DNA of 45,515 nucleotides from an uncultured Oscillibacter sp. (GTDB taxonomy: Bacteria; Bacillota; Clostridia; Oscillospirales; Oscillospiraceae). Below, piece by piece: positions 16,400 through 24,764 of the stretch (its first letter is position 1; each line of letters starts with the position of its first letter). A program made the translations under genes and the position numbers. The stretch is from contig CAAGJQ010000112.1 of the NCBI GenBank assembly GCA_900770295.1, positions 1 through 45,515 of the forward strand, written 5' to 3'. The notes below the pieces were generated by a model. The model searched no databases and was not told the DNA's origin. It saw nothing but the letters and a program-made list of their open reading frames with translations.

Positions 16400-17590
16400 T
16401 CAGCCCTCCCCGGATACGTCATCCGTTCCGGACACGACGCGGACGGGCGCGCCGTCGCTGAGGTAGGACTGGCCCACCGTCACCAGCTGCTCTCCCCCGG
16501 TCAGGCCGGAGGTGATCTCCGTGACGCCCTTGCCGGTGAGGCCCGTCTGCACTTCTATGTATTTGGCAGTGTCATCCTCCACCACGTAGACGTACTGGAC
16601 GTCGCCGCTGGTGAGGATGGCCTCGGTGGGGATGACGACGGCGTTGTCCGACGTATCGGTGTGGAAGGTCACGTCGGCGAACATGCCGGAGAGCAGGCCC
16701 TTCACATCGGCGGGCACGGTCAGGGTGACGCTGTACAGCTTGGTCTGAGCGCTGGCTGTCCGCTCCACAGAGCGGATGGCGGCGGTGAAGGTCTGGCCCA
16801 CGGAGCCCACGGACACCTCCGCGCTGTCGCCGATGGACAGCTTGGGCACCAGCGTCTCGGAGACGGACACCGTGACCTTCATTTGGCTGGCGGCGTCGAT
16901 GACCGCCACGGGCATGGTCTGGGAGAGGAACTCATTCTCCGCCGCGTTCATGGATGCCAGGGTGCCGGAGATGGGGGCCACGATGTTGCCGCTGCCGTCC
17001 ACATTCTCCAGCACGGTATTCAGCTGCTCCATGGAGGACTTGTAGCTCTGCATCCCGGCCTCCAGCTGGGACAGGGTGGAGTTCCGGGTGGAGATGGCGT
17101 TTTTCAGCTGCAGCTCCGCCTGGTCGATCTCGATCTGAGAGGCCGCGCCGATCTCATAGAGGGCCTTCAGGTCGTTGACGTTCTTCTGGTATAGGGCGAT
17201 CTGGTCCGCGAAGACGGCGGAGTTGTCCTGATAGCTCTGAGCGGCCGAGGAATAGCTGATGGACGCCGCCTCATAGGAGGACAGGATACTGGCCATGTCC
17301 AGCGTGCAGATAATATCGCCGGCCTCCACGCTGTCGCCGGCCTCCGCGTACACCGCCGTGCACTTGACGGAGGAGCCCAGGAAGATGGTCCGCTCATCGT
17401 CGGATGCCACTGTGCCGGAAACGGTGTTTTCCGTGAAGATGGTCTCCCGGGACACCGTCTGTACCTGGACGGCGGTGCCGGCAGTCTCCTCCGGCTCTTC
17501 CGTCTCCGCGTCTTTTCCCCCGCAGCCCGCAAGGGTCAGCATCATCGCTGCCAGCACAAGGACCGACAGCAGGGTTTTTCTGTTTCTCAT
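16400..17590 (-). CDS. RND pump adaptor lipoprotein (HlyD/MFP family)
   Basis: The 396-residue protein begins with a lipoprotein signal, a hydrophobic segment ending LTLAGC with lipobox Cys23, so it should be anchored on the outer face of the membrane. It then shows the usual adaptor order: a barrel strand (TENTVSGTVASDDERTIFLG), a biotinyl-lipoyl half (EAGDSVEAGDIICTLDMA), a long coiled-coil hairpin (about 105-205), the second lipoyl half (NIVAPISGTLASMNAAENE) and a C-terminal membrane-proximal domain with VVIPTEAIL. It is the second gene of the pump operon, 19 nt after the TolC-like gene and 5 nt before the permease. It would link permease and TolC-like partner. Confidence 0.93.
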   Translation of the reverse strand: MRNRKTLLSVLVLAAMMLTLAGCGGKDAETEEPEETAGTAVQVQTVSRETIFTENTVSGTVASDDERTIFLGSSVKCTAVYAEAGDSVEAGDIICTLDMASILSSYEAASISYSSAAQSYQDNSAVFADQIALYQKNVNDLKALYEIGAASQIEIDQAELQLKNAISTRNSTLSQLEAGMQSYKSSMEQLNTVLENVDGSGNIVAPISGTLASMNAAENEFLSQTMPVAVIDAASQMKVTVSVSETLVPKLSIGDSAEVSVGSVGQTFTAAIRSVERTASAQTKLYSVTLTVPADVKGLLSGMFADVTFHTDTSDNAVVIPTEAILTSGDVQYVYVVEDDTAKYIEVQTGLTGKGVTEITSGLTGGEQLVTVGQSYLSDGAPVRVVSGTDDVSGEG

Positions 17591-17609
17591 AAAGTCCGCT
17601 ACCTCCGAA

Positions 17610-18920
17610 TCAATTCAAAACGCCGTGCTCCACTGCCCACCAGTAGGTGCGGTAGGCAGTGAACAGGTTGTGCTTGGCCGTCACCACGGCCGCCTCCGCC
17701 TCCGCCAGGTCGTCCTGGGCGTCCAGCAGAGTGTTTTTCGAGATATTGCCCTGACGGTACTTGGTCTCCACGGAGGCATAGGTGTTTTTCTGCAGGGCCA
17801 GTGCCGACTCCGCGGCCTTCAGGACCTGCTGGTAATCAGCCACGACGGTATAGGCGGAGTGGAAGCCCAGCTCAAAAGAGTCGACAGTGGCCTGATAGGT
17901 GTACTGCGCCGCTTGATAGGTGTGCTGGGCGGAGACGTACTCATACCGCTTTTCGTTAAAGCCGTACTGCTTTCCGGCGTCGTGAAGGTCCTCCTTGGCG
18001 TCCTCCAGAGTCTGGGCGGCGTCATAGAGGGTGTAGCTCTTCTCCCTGGCGGCCTCCAGATCCTTCTCATAGGACATGGCAGCCACCTGCTCCGCCGTGA
18101 TCTCCGGCACCTCGGTCAGCTTCAGTTTCCCCGAGGGGGACAGACCCACCAGATTTTCCAGTTGGGCAGTGTACACGACAATATTGGTGCTCAGGGTGTC
18201 CAGGCCGCTCTTGAGCTGGGTGCGGCCGTCGCGGACCTCCTGCAGCTGCAGAGCAGAGATCTGCCCCCGCTGGTAGCGCAGCTCCATCTCCGCCACTGTG
18301 CGGTCCAGCGCGTCCAGAGACCGCTGGAGGTTTGTCCGGCTGTTCCCCATCTCCAGCAGGGAGACGTACAGGCTCTCCGCCGCCATGACCATCTGGTCCT
18401 GGGCGTTTTTCAGCTGGCGGATGATACCCTCGTTGTCCTCCTGGAGCTTGCCCTCCTTCAGGTCGTCAAAGGTATCCTTCAGAGAACTGTACGAGCTGCT
18501 CAAAGACGTGTTGTCGACTCCCATGGCGGACATAAACCACATGCCCTTTCCGATGCTGTTCAGGCTGTCCCGCAGGTTCTCCTTCATCTTGTCGTAATCC
18601 AGCACCTCCACCGAGGCGATGGTCTCCTCCAGCGCCTTCATGGTGGCGTTGTTCTCCCGCATCCGCCGCTCCAGGTTGGCGTAGGAGAGCGTCCCCTCCG
18701 GGTCCGGCTGGGGTGCGGGCTCCTCGGCGGCTGTCTCTTCTTCCGTTTCCTCCGCAGGGACTGCTTCCCCGCTCTGTTCCTCTTCCTCTACGGAAGCCTC
18801 CGCCGCAGTCTGGGGGGCATCCGCCTCCGTGTCCGCCGCAGTCTCCGTGTTCTCCGCGGCAAATACGCTGGAACAGCACAGAGAAAGCGCCAGCAGCGTG
18901 GCTATGATCCGCTTTTGCAT
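17610..18920 (-). CDS. TolC-like (outer membrane efflux family) secreted coiled-coil protein
   Basis: The 436-residue precursor has a signal peptide (1-22, ending SSVFA), an acidic Glu/Thr/Ala-rich low-complexity spacer (about 25-80), and then two repeats of long amphipathic helices typical of TolC/OEP proteins: NLERRMRENNATMKALEETI in the first half, RTNLQRSLDALDRTVAEMELRYQRGQISALQLQEVR, and a second repeat ending VETKYRQGNISKNTLLDAQDDLAEAEAAVVTAKHNL. The RYQ(R)GxIS motif appears twice as the family repeat. The ATG at 18920 follows GGAGGAATTACC; a longer frame upstream covers the promoter. It heads the pump operon. The host looks monoderm, so an outer-membrane channel role is doubtful; a wall-spanning tube is a possibility. 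Confidence 0.83.
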   Translation of the reverse strand: MQKRIIATLLALSLCCSSVFAAENTETAADTEADAPQTAAEASVEEEEQSGEAVPAEETEEETAAEEPAPQPDPEGTLSYANLERRMRENNATMKALEETIASVEVLDYDKMKENLRDSLNSIGKGMWFMSAMGVDNTSLSSSYSSLKDTFDDLKEGKLQEDNEGIIRQLKNAQDQMVMAAESLYVSLLEMGNSRTNLQRSLDALDRTVAEMELRYQRGQISALQLQEVRDGRTQLKSGLDTLSTNIVVYTAQLENLVGLSPSGKLKLTEVPEITAEQVAAMSYEKDLEAAREKSYTLYDAAQTLEDAKEDLHDAGKQYGFNEKRYEYVSAQHTYQAAQYTYQATVDSFELGFHSAYTVVADYQQVLKAAESALALQKNTYASVETKYRQGNISKNTLLDAQDDLAEAEAAVVTAKHNLFTAYRTYWWAVEHGVLN

Positions 18921-19014
18921 GGTAATTCCTCCAATATTTGGTTTGGCGCGTCTTTCCAGAAATTGGGTAGGACCCTCGTCCAATCCTGAATTCAAGCTGA
19001 AAATACACTTTTTT

Positions 19015-19048
19015 ATTCTATCTGGTATGGGTTGAATATACATTGAAT
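19015..19048 (-). promoter_or_regulatory. Pump operon promoter with paired TTGAAT repeats
   Basis: On the - strand a good -10 box TAGAAT (19015-19020) lacks a consensus -35. Instead ATTCAA occurs twice, 11 bp apart (TTGAAT at 19032-19037 and 19043-19048 on the + strand), overlapping the -35 zone. OmpR-family regulators typically bind such direct repeats, and an OmpR-type regulator gene lies just upstream. Activation by that regulator is inferred. Confidence 0.5.
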
Positions 19049-19054
19049 GTACCG

Positions 19055-20275
19055 TTAAAGAACCATTCGAAACCGGGTCCAGCCGCCCGGTTCGCTCTCC
19101 ACGGTCAGCTCCCCCTTATGCATCTCCATGATCTCCTGCGCAATGGACAGTCCCAGGCCGTAGCTGCCGTCATCCGGCCGGGCCTTGTCGCAGCGGTAGA
19201 AGCGCTCGAACACATGGGGCAGGTCCTCGGCGCTGATGCCCAGGCCGGTGTTGGCCACCTCCAGCACCGTATGTTTTCCGCTGGTCCCCAGGTGCACCCG
19301 CACTGTGCCGCCGTCATCCACATATTTAAAGGCGTTGTCCAGCAGGATGGCCGCCACCTGCCGCAGCAGGTCCGGGTCTCCCTGGCAGACCTGTCTGTCC
19401 TGAATGTCCAGCACATAGCGGATGTCCCGCTCATAGGCCAGGCTCTCAAAGGGCAGCACCGCCTGATAGATCAGGGCCGACAGGTCCACCTCCTGTTTCT
19501 GGAGCTTTCCGTTCTGCGGAACCTCCATACGGGCCACGTCCATCATCCGCCGGAGCAGCGTACCCATACGCTGGGCCTCCTCCCGGATACAGTCCAGATA
19601 CCGGTTTGGCCCCACTTCCTCCGCCAGCACCGCCGCGTTGACGGCGATGGCGGACAGAGGCGTTTTCAATTCGTGTCCCGCGTCAGAGAGGAACCGCTGC
19701 TGCTTTTGGATGGCGTCCCGGGCGGGACGGACGGCGAAGCGGGACAGCCACACGCACAGCAGTAGCATCAGCGCCAGCACCGGGATCGTCAGCACCAGAA
19801 GCACACCGCTGATTCTGGTCCACAGGACCCGATGGAGCCTGGCCGCGCTGGAGCCGACCACGATATACCGGGTACTGCCGCGGACGGCCTGATAATAGTG
19901 GTAGTCTCCCCACTGGCCGTAGCCGCTCTCCCGCCCTGTGTCCAATAAGATGGCGTCCACCGCCTCCTTGGGCAGAGGCGTTTCCGCCCCCAGGAAATTG
20001 GTGGTGGAAACCACGTTCCCATCCCCGTCCAGCGTCAGCGCGCACAACGTGGCGTCAATGCCGCCGAGGAGCCGTCCCTCCGTCACCCGTTCGGGCAGAA
20101 AGCCCCAATCTCCCACGTCCGCGAATAATTCACACGCGTCCCGCAGCAGTGTTTCGGACATCTGGGCGGAGACGTAGGCCCCGGTGAAATACAGGCTCCC
20201 GTTGATGAGAACGATCATGGCCGTCAGCGCCAGCATCATCATGATCACGATTTTGTGCCGCAGCTTCCGGATCAT
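19055..20275 (-). CDS. Sensor histidine kinase
   Basis: A 406-residue membrane kinase with TM1 (about 9-27), an extracytoplasmic sensor of about 125 residues, TM2 (about 157-177), then the catalytic core. The phospho-acceptor is His201 in SDAGHELKTPLSAIAV; the N box is LLDNAFKYVDD, followed by the G1 region ANTGLGISAEDLPHVFERFYR and the G2 region GSYGLGLSIAQEIM. The start is the ATG at 20275, overlapping the regulator's stop as ATGA. A longer open frame upstream is a shadow of the regulator gene. The ligand is unknown; the downstream pump operon suggests sensing of envelope-active compounds. Confidence 0.92.
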   Translation of the reverse strand: MIRKLRHKIVIMMMLALTAMIVLINGSLYFTGAYVSAQMSETLLRDACELFADVGDWGFLPERVTEGRLLGGIDATLCALTLDGDGNVVSTTNFLGAETPLPKEAVDAILLDTGRESGYGQWGDYHYYQAVRGSTRYIVVGSSAARLHRVLWTRISGVLLVLTIPVLALMLLLCVWLSRFAVRPARDAIQKQQRFLSDAGHELKTPLSAIAVNAAVLAEEVGPNRYLDCIREEAQRMGTLLRRMMDVARMEVPQNGKLQKQEVDLSALIYQAVLPFESLAYERDIRYVLDIQDRQVCQGDPDLLRQVAAILLDNAFKYVDDGGTVRVHLGTSGKHTVLEVANTGLGISAEDLPHVFERFYRCDKARPDDGSYGLGLSIAQEIMEMHKGELTVESEPGGWTRFRMVL

Positions 20276-20946
20276 TTCTCCACCTCCAAAAAGTAGCCGG
20301 TGCCCCGCATGGAGCGGATCTGCACCCGGGACTGCAGCGCCCGCAGCTTCCGGCGGAGGAAGGTGATATAGACCTCCACGTTGTTGTACTCCGTCTCGCT
20401 CAGCAGGCCCCATACCTTTTCGTACAGGTGCTGGCGGGAGACCACCCGGTTTTTCTCCTCCATCAGACACTCCATCACCTGAAATTCCTTGGGCCCCAGG
20501 CGGATGGACTGCCCATCCCGGCAAAGCATCATCTGTCCCCGGTCCAGGGAAATGTCCCCGAAGGTCAGCGTGTCATCCAGAATGCGCTCCTTGCGGCGGG
20601 TCAGCGCCCGGACCCGGGCCAGAAACTCATCGGTGTCAAAGGGCTTGGACAGGTAGTCGTCGGCGCCGCAGTCCAGACCCCGGACCCGGTCCTGAACATC
20701 TCCCTTGGCCGTCAGCAGCAGAACCGGTGCGTTCACGCCGCTGTTCCGCAGTTCCCTGAGGATGGACAGCCCGTCCATGCCCGGCAGCATGATATCCAGA
20801 ATAATGAGGTCATAGATATCACTGAGGGCATAATCCAGGCCGCTGTCGCCGGTGTACACCGCGTCCACGGCGTAGCCCTGCTTTTCCAGCAGGCCCTGAA
20901 TCCCCTGGGCCATCCGGCGCTCATCCTCCACGATCAAAATACGCAT
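20272..20946 (-). CDS. OmpR/PhoB-family response regulator
   Basis: The 224-residue regulator has an N-terminal receiver (acidic pocket Glu7-Asp8, phospho-acceptor Asp51 in LIILDIMLPGMDG, Thr in LLLTAKGD, Lys in LSKPF) and a C-terminal winged-helix DNA-binding domain (LGPKEFQVMECLMEEKNRVVSRQHLYEKVWG and VEVYITFLRRKL). The ATG at 20946 follows AAGGAGG; an upstream in-frame ATG lies in the leader region. It is the first gene of a two-gene unit with the kinase and is likely the activator of the pump operon. An inverted repeat at 20993-21047 upstream may serve autoregulation. Confidence 0.94.
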   Translation of the reverse strand: MRILIVEDERRMAQGIQGLLEKQGYAVDAVYTGDSGLDYALSDIYDLIILDIMLPGMDGLSILRELRNSGVNAPVLLLTAKGDVQDRVRGLDCGADDYLSKPFDTDEFLARVRALTRRKERILDDTLTFGDISLDRGQMMLCRDGQSIRLGPKEFQVMECLMEEKNRVVSRQHLYEKVWGLLSETEYNNVEVYITFLRRKLRALQSRVQIRSMRGTGYFLEVEK

Positions 20947-20992
20947 GTGTGATTCCTCCTTGAAATTTGGCTCCATTTCTGTTTTACCACCA

Positions 20993-21123
20993 GAAAATGA
21001 GAGAACCTTGAACAAACGCCGTTTTTTCGGCAGTTGGTCTCATTTTCGAAAAGTCAAACGTTTTTTCCTCTGGGGTGCACCGAAACGTGCAACTTTTTCC
21101 TACACTACCGGAGGTAGTGTAGG
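20993..21123. repeat. Inverted repeats in the regulator / tail-like gene intergenic region
   Basis: This stretch holds two separate inverted repeats. GAAAATGAGA (20993-21002) and TCTCATTTTC (21038-21047) are perfect 10-bp arms enclosing a small GCCG/CGGC hairpin. CCTACACTACC (21099-21109) and its complement (21113-21123) form an 11-bp stem with a 3-nt loop and no U-run, so it looks like an operator rather than a terminator. The rest of the 303-bp gap (20947-21249) holds no recognisable gene. Confidence 0.55.
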
Positions 21124-21249
21124 GCATCCCGGGAAACAGTTTTCAACACGTCCCGGCGCATCCCTGCCTCCCCCCAAAAAACACACATGATCCGTATGAC
21201 GGGCGGTCACGGCCGGACCGGCCCCTCCGGAGAAAAAGGAGATTTTATT

Positions 21250-21804
21250 TTGCAGCAAACGAGCAACTATCAACTGAACCAGTGGGACGCGGAGGACCGC
21301 ATCCTGCGGGAAAATTTCAACAATGACAACGCAAAACTGGACGCCGCGCTGAAACAGCAGGCAGACGCCCTGACAGAGGAGGCGGCGGCACGGGAAAACC
21401 TGACAGCCGAAGTGGCAGAGAAAACTTCCCTGCATCTGATCAAATCGGTCCGGCTGTCCGCGCCGTCCACGAGGTTGGAGGTGGATCTGTCAGATGTGGA
21501 CTGGTCACAGTGGAAGGCAGTCCATATCTATATCAGCACCACAGGCACCGGAAATTTCCGGATGGCGCTGGGGGAACTCTCCAATACGGAGGTCTCTCTT
21601 GACGGAAACTTCTATGGACGCCTGACGCTTCTGCCCCTGTATGACCCTGAGCTTTCTGCCAGCGGCATTCTCTTTTCCAGCAGCGCAGTTTTTGTGGATA
21701 CCAGCAAAAAGTTTCGGGAGATGACATCCTTTTCCGTTTACACCTATAACGGTGAATACAGTCTGGACGCAGGCAGCGCACTGACCGTAAAAGGCCAACA
21801 ATAA
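21250..21804 (+). CDS. Orphan phage-tail/fibre-like protein
   Basis: The predicted 184-residue protein begins with a segment (SNYQLNQWDAEDRILRENFN then DNAKLDAALK) of the kind I recognise from the N-termini of clostridial phage tail or baseplate-associated proteins, followed by a short coiled coil (about 30-60) and a beta-rich C-terminal part (LEVDLSDVDWSQWKAVHIY and onward) that could be a carbohydrate-binding sandwich. TTG at 21250 is chosen because AAAGGAG lies 8 nt upstream; an ATG 63 bp earlier has no ribosome site. No phage gene adjoins it, so it may be a domesticated remnant or a cell-surface protein without a signal peptide. Function unknown. Confidence 0.6.
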   Translation: MQQTSNYQLNQWDAEDRILRENFNNDNAKLDAALKQQADALTEEAAARENLTAEVAEKTSLHLIKSVRLSAPSTRLEVDLSDVDWSQWKAVHIYISTTGTGNFRMALGELSNTEVSLDGNFYGRLTLLPLYDPELSASGILFSSSAVFVDTSKKFREMTSFSVYTYNGEYSLDAGSALTVKGQQ

Positions 21805-21812
21805 GTCAAGCA

Positions 21813-21846
21813 CAAGAACCCCGCTCCAAAAGGAGCGGGGTTCTTG
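21813..21846. terminator. Bidirectional terminator between convergent genes
   Basis: A perfect 15-bp stem (CAAGAACCCCGCTCC with its complement) and a 4-nt loop lie between the tail-like gene and the S-layer gene. U-runs are short on both sides. Confidence 0.75.
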
Positions 21847-21905
21847 CTATCACAATACCTGGGTATTGCTCATGTTGTCTCCTTCCTGGGGAGATCGATC
21901 AACAA

Positions 21906-24764
21906 TCAGGCCTGCTCGTTGCCGGTCTCGGTACCGGTCTCGGTGCCGGTCTCGGTGCCGGTCTCGGTGCCGGTCTCGGTGCCAGTCTCGGTATCGGTGG
22001 GAGTCTCAGGCTCGGTGGGAGTCTCAGGCTCGGCGGGAGTCTCAGGCTCGGCGGGAGTCTCGGGCTCGGCGGGGGTCTCGGGCTCGGCGGGCTCCTCCTG
22101 CTCGGAAGCCTTGTTCACGCACATGAACAGGTAATCCAGAGTGGTGTTGCCGGTGCCGCTCTCATAGTCGTCCTCGACCACGAAGTAGAAGTAACCGGAA
22201 ACCTTATAGCCGGCCAGAGTGCTCTTCAGGCTGCTGCCGGAGATGCCAGCGTGAGCCTCGTGAGCAGCGCCGGAGTCGGTCATCAGTTCCTGAACGGTTG
22301 CATCGCGGTCAGCCTTGTCGATATCGCGGCTGTAGTTCAGGATCAGGTTCAGCTCAGAATCGCTGTTGACGATGAAGGAGTAGTCCTCCTTGGAGGTCTC
22401 GATGGTCAGAACGCCGTTGCTGTAAGTCACAGTGGCGTTGGTGAAGTTCACCTTGTGATAGGTGTCGTCCTTCTTCTCCACGTCAACTTCCTTCATACCG
22501 GTGATGCGGTCGGTGGAGTTGTCGGTCTTGATGTTGGTGTACAGCTTCATGATGTCGTACTTGTCATCAGTCTCGACCAGGGTCTCCTCGCCGTCCACAA
22601 CAGCCTTGTACACATAGTAGTTGTCAGTGCCGTCGTCCTTGGTGGAATCCAGCTTGGTCAGGAAGATGTAAGAATCGTCCTCGGAAGAGCTGTTGTCAAC
22701 GTCAACGAGGCAGTCCTCCACATCGATGAAGACGTAGGTGGCGTACTTGTCGCTGTTCTTGTAGACATAGCCGATGGTGTAGGGAATCTTGTTGCCGGCC
22801 AGGATCTCAATGTCGGGAGCGTTGGAGATGCCGGTGTAGACATCCACATCACCGTCATCGTCCACGATGACGAACACGGTCTTTTCATTGGCGCGGATGC
22901 TCAGGTTGTCAATCTTGGTCAGCTGAGCGCGGCCATTCACCAGGATATCGCCGGCGGCCGTCGCAACAGCCTCGCGCTTCTCCAGGTTGTCAACGGTCAG
23001 ATAGCTACCGGTGACCTTGGTCAGGGTGTACTTGTCGCTGCTGTCCTTGCTGTAGGTGTACCAGCCGCTGGCCTTCTCCATGTCCGCGGTAGCGGTGGAG
23101 CCGGCGACCTTCTTCAGGACGATCTCGCCCTCGGTGCCGTCGGTGAAGTAGGCATAGGCCTTCACGGACTTGCTCAGGGTGGTGTCGGTGTCGGTGATGA
23201 ACACATAGTTGCCGCTCAGGATGGTGTCATCAACAGCGATGATGTAGCCATACTGATCGAGAACCAGGGTGGTGTTGCCGCCGGTGGAGTTGATCTCATC
23301 GCTGACGGGATCGTCCACGGTATCGGCAGTGATGCTGTACGCATAGGTGGTGCCGTCGACAGTGACGTCATCGCCGGCGCTGTAAGCATCGATCTCGCCG
23401 GAGACCATCTCGGCGGGAGTGACGATCTGGACCTCGCACTTGCTGTTGAAGTTGTCATTCAGGTGAGTGACGTTCAGCAGCAGGTAGTCATCCTCCTTGA
23501 CGTCCTCGACGTCAAAGTCGTCAATATCCAGCTCATAGTCGTCCAGAGAAATCTCGGTGTCGCCAGCCTGGGCAACCTTCACGCTCTCGCGGGAAGCGCT
23601 GTAATCCTCGGTGGCCTGGAAGACATAGGTGTAGATCACAACCACAGTGGTGTTGTTGTCATCGTCCACATACAGCTCGGTCAGGCAGCCGTTGCCGGTC
23701 TGCTCGGCGTCGTTGATCTTGAACTTGGCGGTGTTGTTCTTCTCGAAGTAATCGCCGACATCCGCAGCCTTGATCGGGGTCTCAATGCCGTCGACCCAGA
23801 TGCTCAGGTCGGCGTCGCCGTCCTTCAGATCGTCAACAACGCTCTTGCCGGCGGCGTCATACAGCTTGGCCTTGGTGGCCTTGACGGTCCAGGACTGGAC
23901 CAGGTCGCTGTCGTCCACATAGGTGCCGATCTCGTCGCTCTTGATCTTCCAGGTGTTGGCGGGACGGCCGAAGTCATCGTTGGTCTCGTCCTTCTTCAGA
24001 TCCTCGAAGTACTTCTCGCAGAACTGCAGGGTGTCGTAGGTGTCAGCGTCCTCATCCTCGTTGATGATGTAGGACTTGTAACCGGTCTGATCCACGTTCT
24101 TGGCGTCGGAGCCGCCGACCTGGACCTCAACGCCGGAGACGTTGACAGTGGTCTTGGCGTCATAGTCGACCATGGTGGCCTCCAGGGTGTTGAAGGCGAA
24201 CAGGCAGGCCTCTTCACGGGTGACAGCCTTGGTGCCGTTGAAGGAACCGACATAGCCGTCGTCCAGGTCGATGCCCAGAGCCTGCTTGCCGACCTGGACG
24301 GACCAGTTGGCGCCGACATAGCCCTCGATCTGAGCGTCATAGCCCAGAGCGCCCAGCAGCATCTTCATGAAAGCATAGCCGGTCAGGGTGTTGCCGGGCT
24401 TGAAGGTGCCGTCGGCATAACCGGAGATGATGCCCTGCTGTGCGCAGTAGGTGATGTAGCCAGCAAAGACGTTGCTGGTGGAAACATCCTTGAAGGGAGC
24501 GGTGTCAGCCTTCAGGGCGTCCGCGGTGGTGGGGCCAAGGATCAGGTTGCAGATGATCTTGGCGGCGGCACCACGGGTCAGGGTGTCGGTGGGCTTGAAG
24601 GAACCGTCTTCGTAACCGTCGACGATGTCCAGAGCGGAGATCACGGCGACGGCTTCATCATAAGTGATCTTGTCGTCATCCGTGAAGTCCTTGGCGCCGG
24701 CGCTGACAGTGACCAGGGACATGGTCATTACCAGAGCCAGAACCAGAGAGAGAAATTTCTTCAT
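21906..24764 (-). CDS. S-layer protein with N-terminal SLH domains and repetitive C-terminal tail
   Basis: A 952-residue precursor with a signal peptide (1-24, ending SAGA) followed by three SLH domains (about 25-77, 85-145 and 146-202; for example VDGYEDGSFKPTDTLTRGAAAKI) that bind wall polysaccharide. Residues 203-885 are Asp/Thr/Val-rich, beta-like and unrecognised, as expected of a major S-layer lattice protein. The tail (about 886-952) is low complexity: PAEPET-type hexapeptides then TETG tetrapeptides. Ribosome site AAGGAGG is strong. The 5' untranslated region is long and structured. It is next to a recombinase-derived protein. The second SLH repeat has Gly in place of the usual Arg in TRAE-type motifs. 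Being the main S-layer protein is inferred. Confidence 0.9.
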   Translation of the reverse strand: MKKFLSLVLALVMTMSLVTVSAGAKDFTDDDKITYDEAVAVISALDIVDGYEDGSFKPTDTLTRGAAAKIICNLILGPTTADALKADTAPFKDVSTSNVFAGYITYCAQQGIISGYADGTFKPGNTLTGYAFMKMLLGALGYDAQIEGYVGANWSVQVGKQALGIDLDDGYVGSFNGTKAVTREEACLFAFNTLEATMVDYDAKTTVNVSGVEVQVGGSDAKNVDQTGYKSYIINEDEDADTYDTLQFCEKYFEDLKKDETNDDFGRPANTWKIKSDEIGTYVDDSDLVQSWTVKATKAKLYDAAGKSVVDDLKDGDADLSIWVDGIETPIKAADVGDYFEKNNTAKFKINDAEQTGNGCLTELYVDDDNNTTVVVIYTYVFQATEDYSASRESVKVAQAGDTEISLDDYELDIDDFDVEDVKEDDYLLLNVTHLNDNFNSKCEVQIVTPAEMVSGEIDAYSAGDDVTVDGTTYAYSITADTVDDPVSDEINSTGGNTTLVLDQYGYIIAVDDTILSGNYVFITDTDTTLSKSVKAYAYFTDGTEGEIVLKKVAGSTATADMEKASGWYTYSKDSSDKYTLTKVTGSYLTVDNLEKREAVATAAGDILVNGRAQLTKIDNLSIRANEKTVFVIVDDDGDVDVYTGISNAPDIEILAGNKIPYTIGYVYKNSDKYATYVFIDVEDCLVDVDNSSSEDDSYIFLTKLDSTKDDGTDNYYVYKAVVDGEETLVETDDKYDIMKLYTNIKTDNSTDRITGMKEVDVEKKDDTYHKVNFTNATVTYSNGVLTIETSKEDYSFIVNSDSELNLILNYSRDIDKADRDATVQELMTDSGAAHEAHAGISGSSLKSTLAGYKVSGYFYFVVEDDYESGTGNTTLDYLFMCVNKASEQEEPAEPETPAEPETPAEPETPAEPETPTEPETPTDTETGTETGTETGTETGTETGTETGNEQA
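21921..22104. repeat. In-frame tandem repeats encoding the S-layer tail
   Basis: Two adjoining arrays are visible. A 12-bp unit (GCCGGTCTCGGT on the + strand) runs six times from 21921 to 21992 and encodes TETG. An 18-bp unit (GTGGGAGTCTCAGGCTCG and variants) runs five times from 21997 to 22086 with a degenerate sixth to 22104 and encodes the PAEPET/PTEPET hexapeptides. Both periods keep the frame. Confidence 0.92.

Noticed and set aside
13551..16466. A long open frame on the + strand antisense to the RND pump
   Set aside because: Low-complexity His/Gly/Asp-rich product, no family resemblance and no ribosome site; the - strand frame is a clear RND protein.
21921..22104. The repeat block as a CRISPR array
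   Set aside because: Units are contiguous 12 and 18 bp without unique spacers and encode a protein tail in frame.
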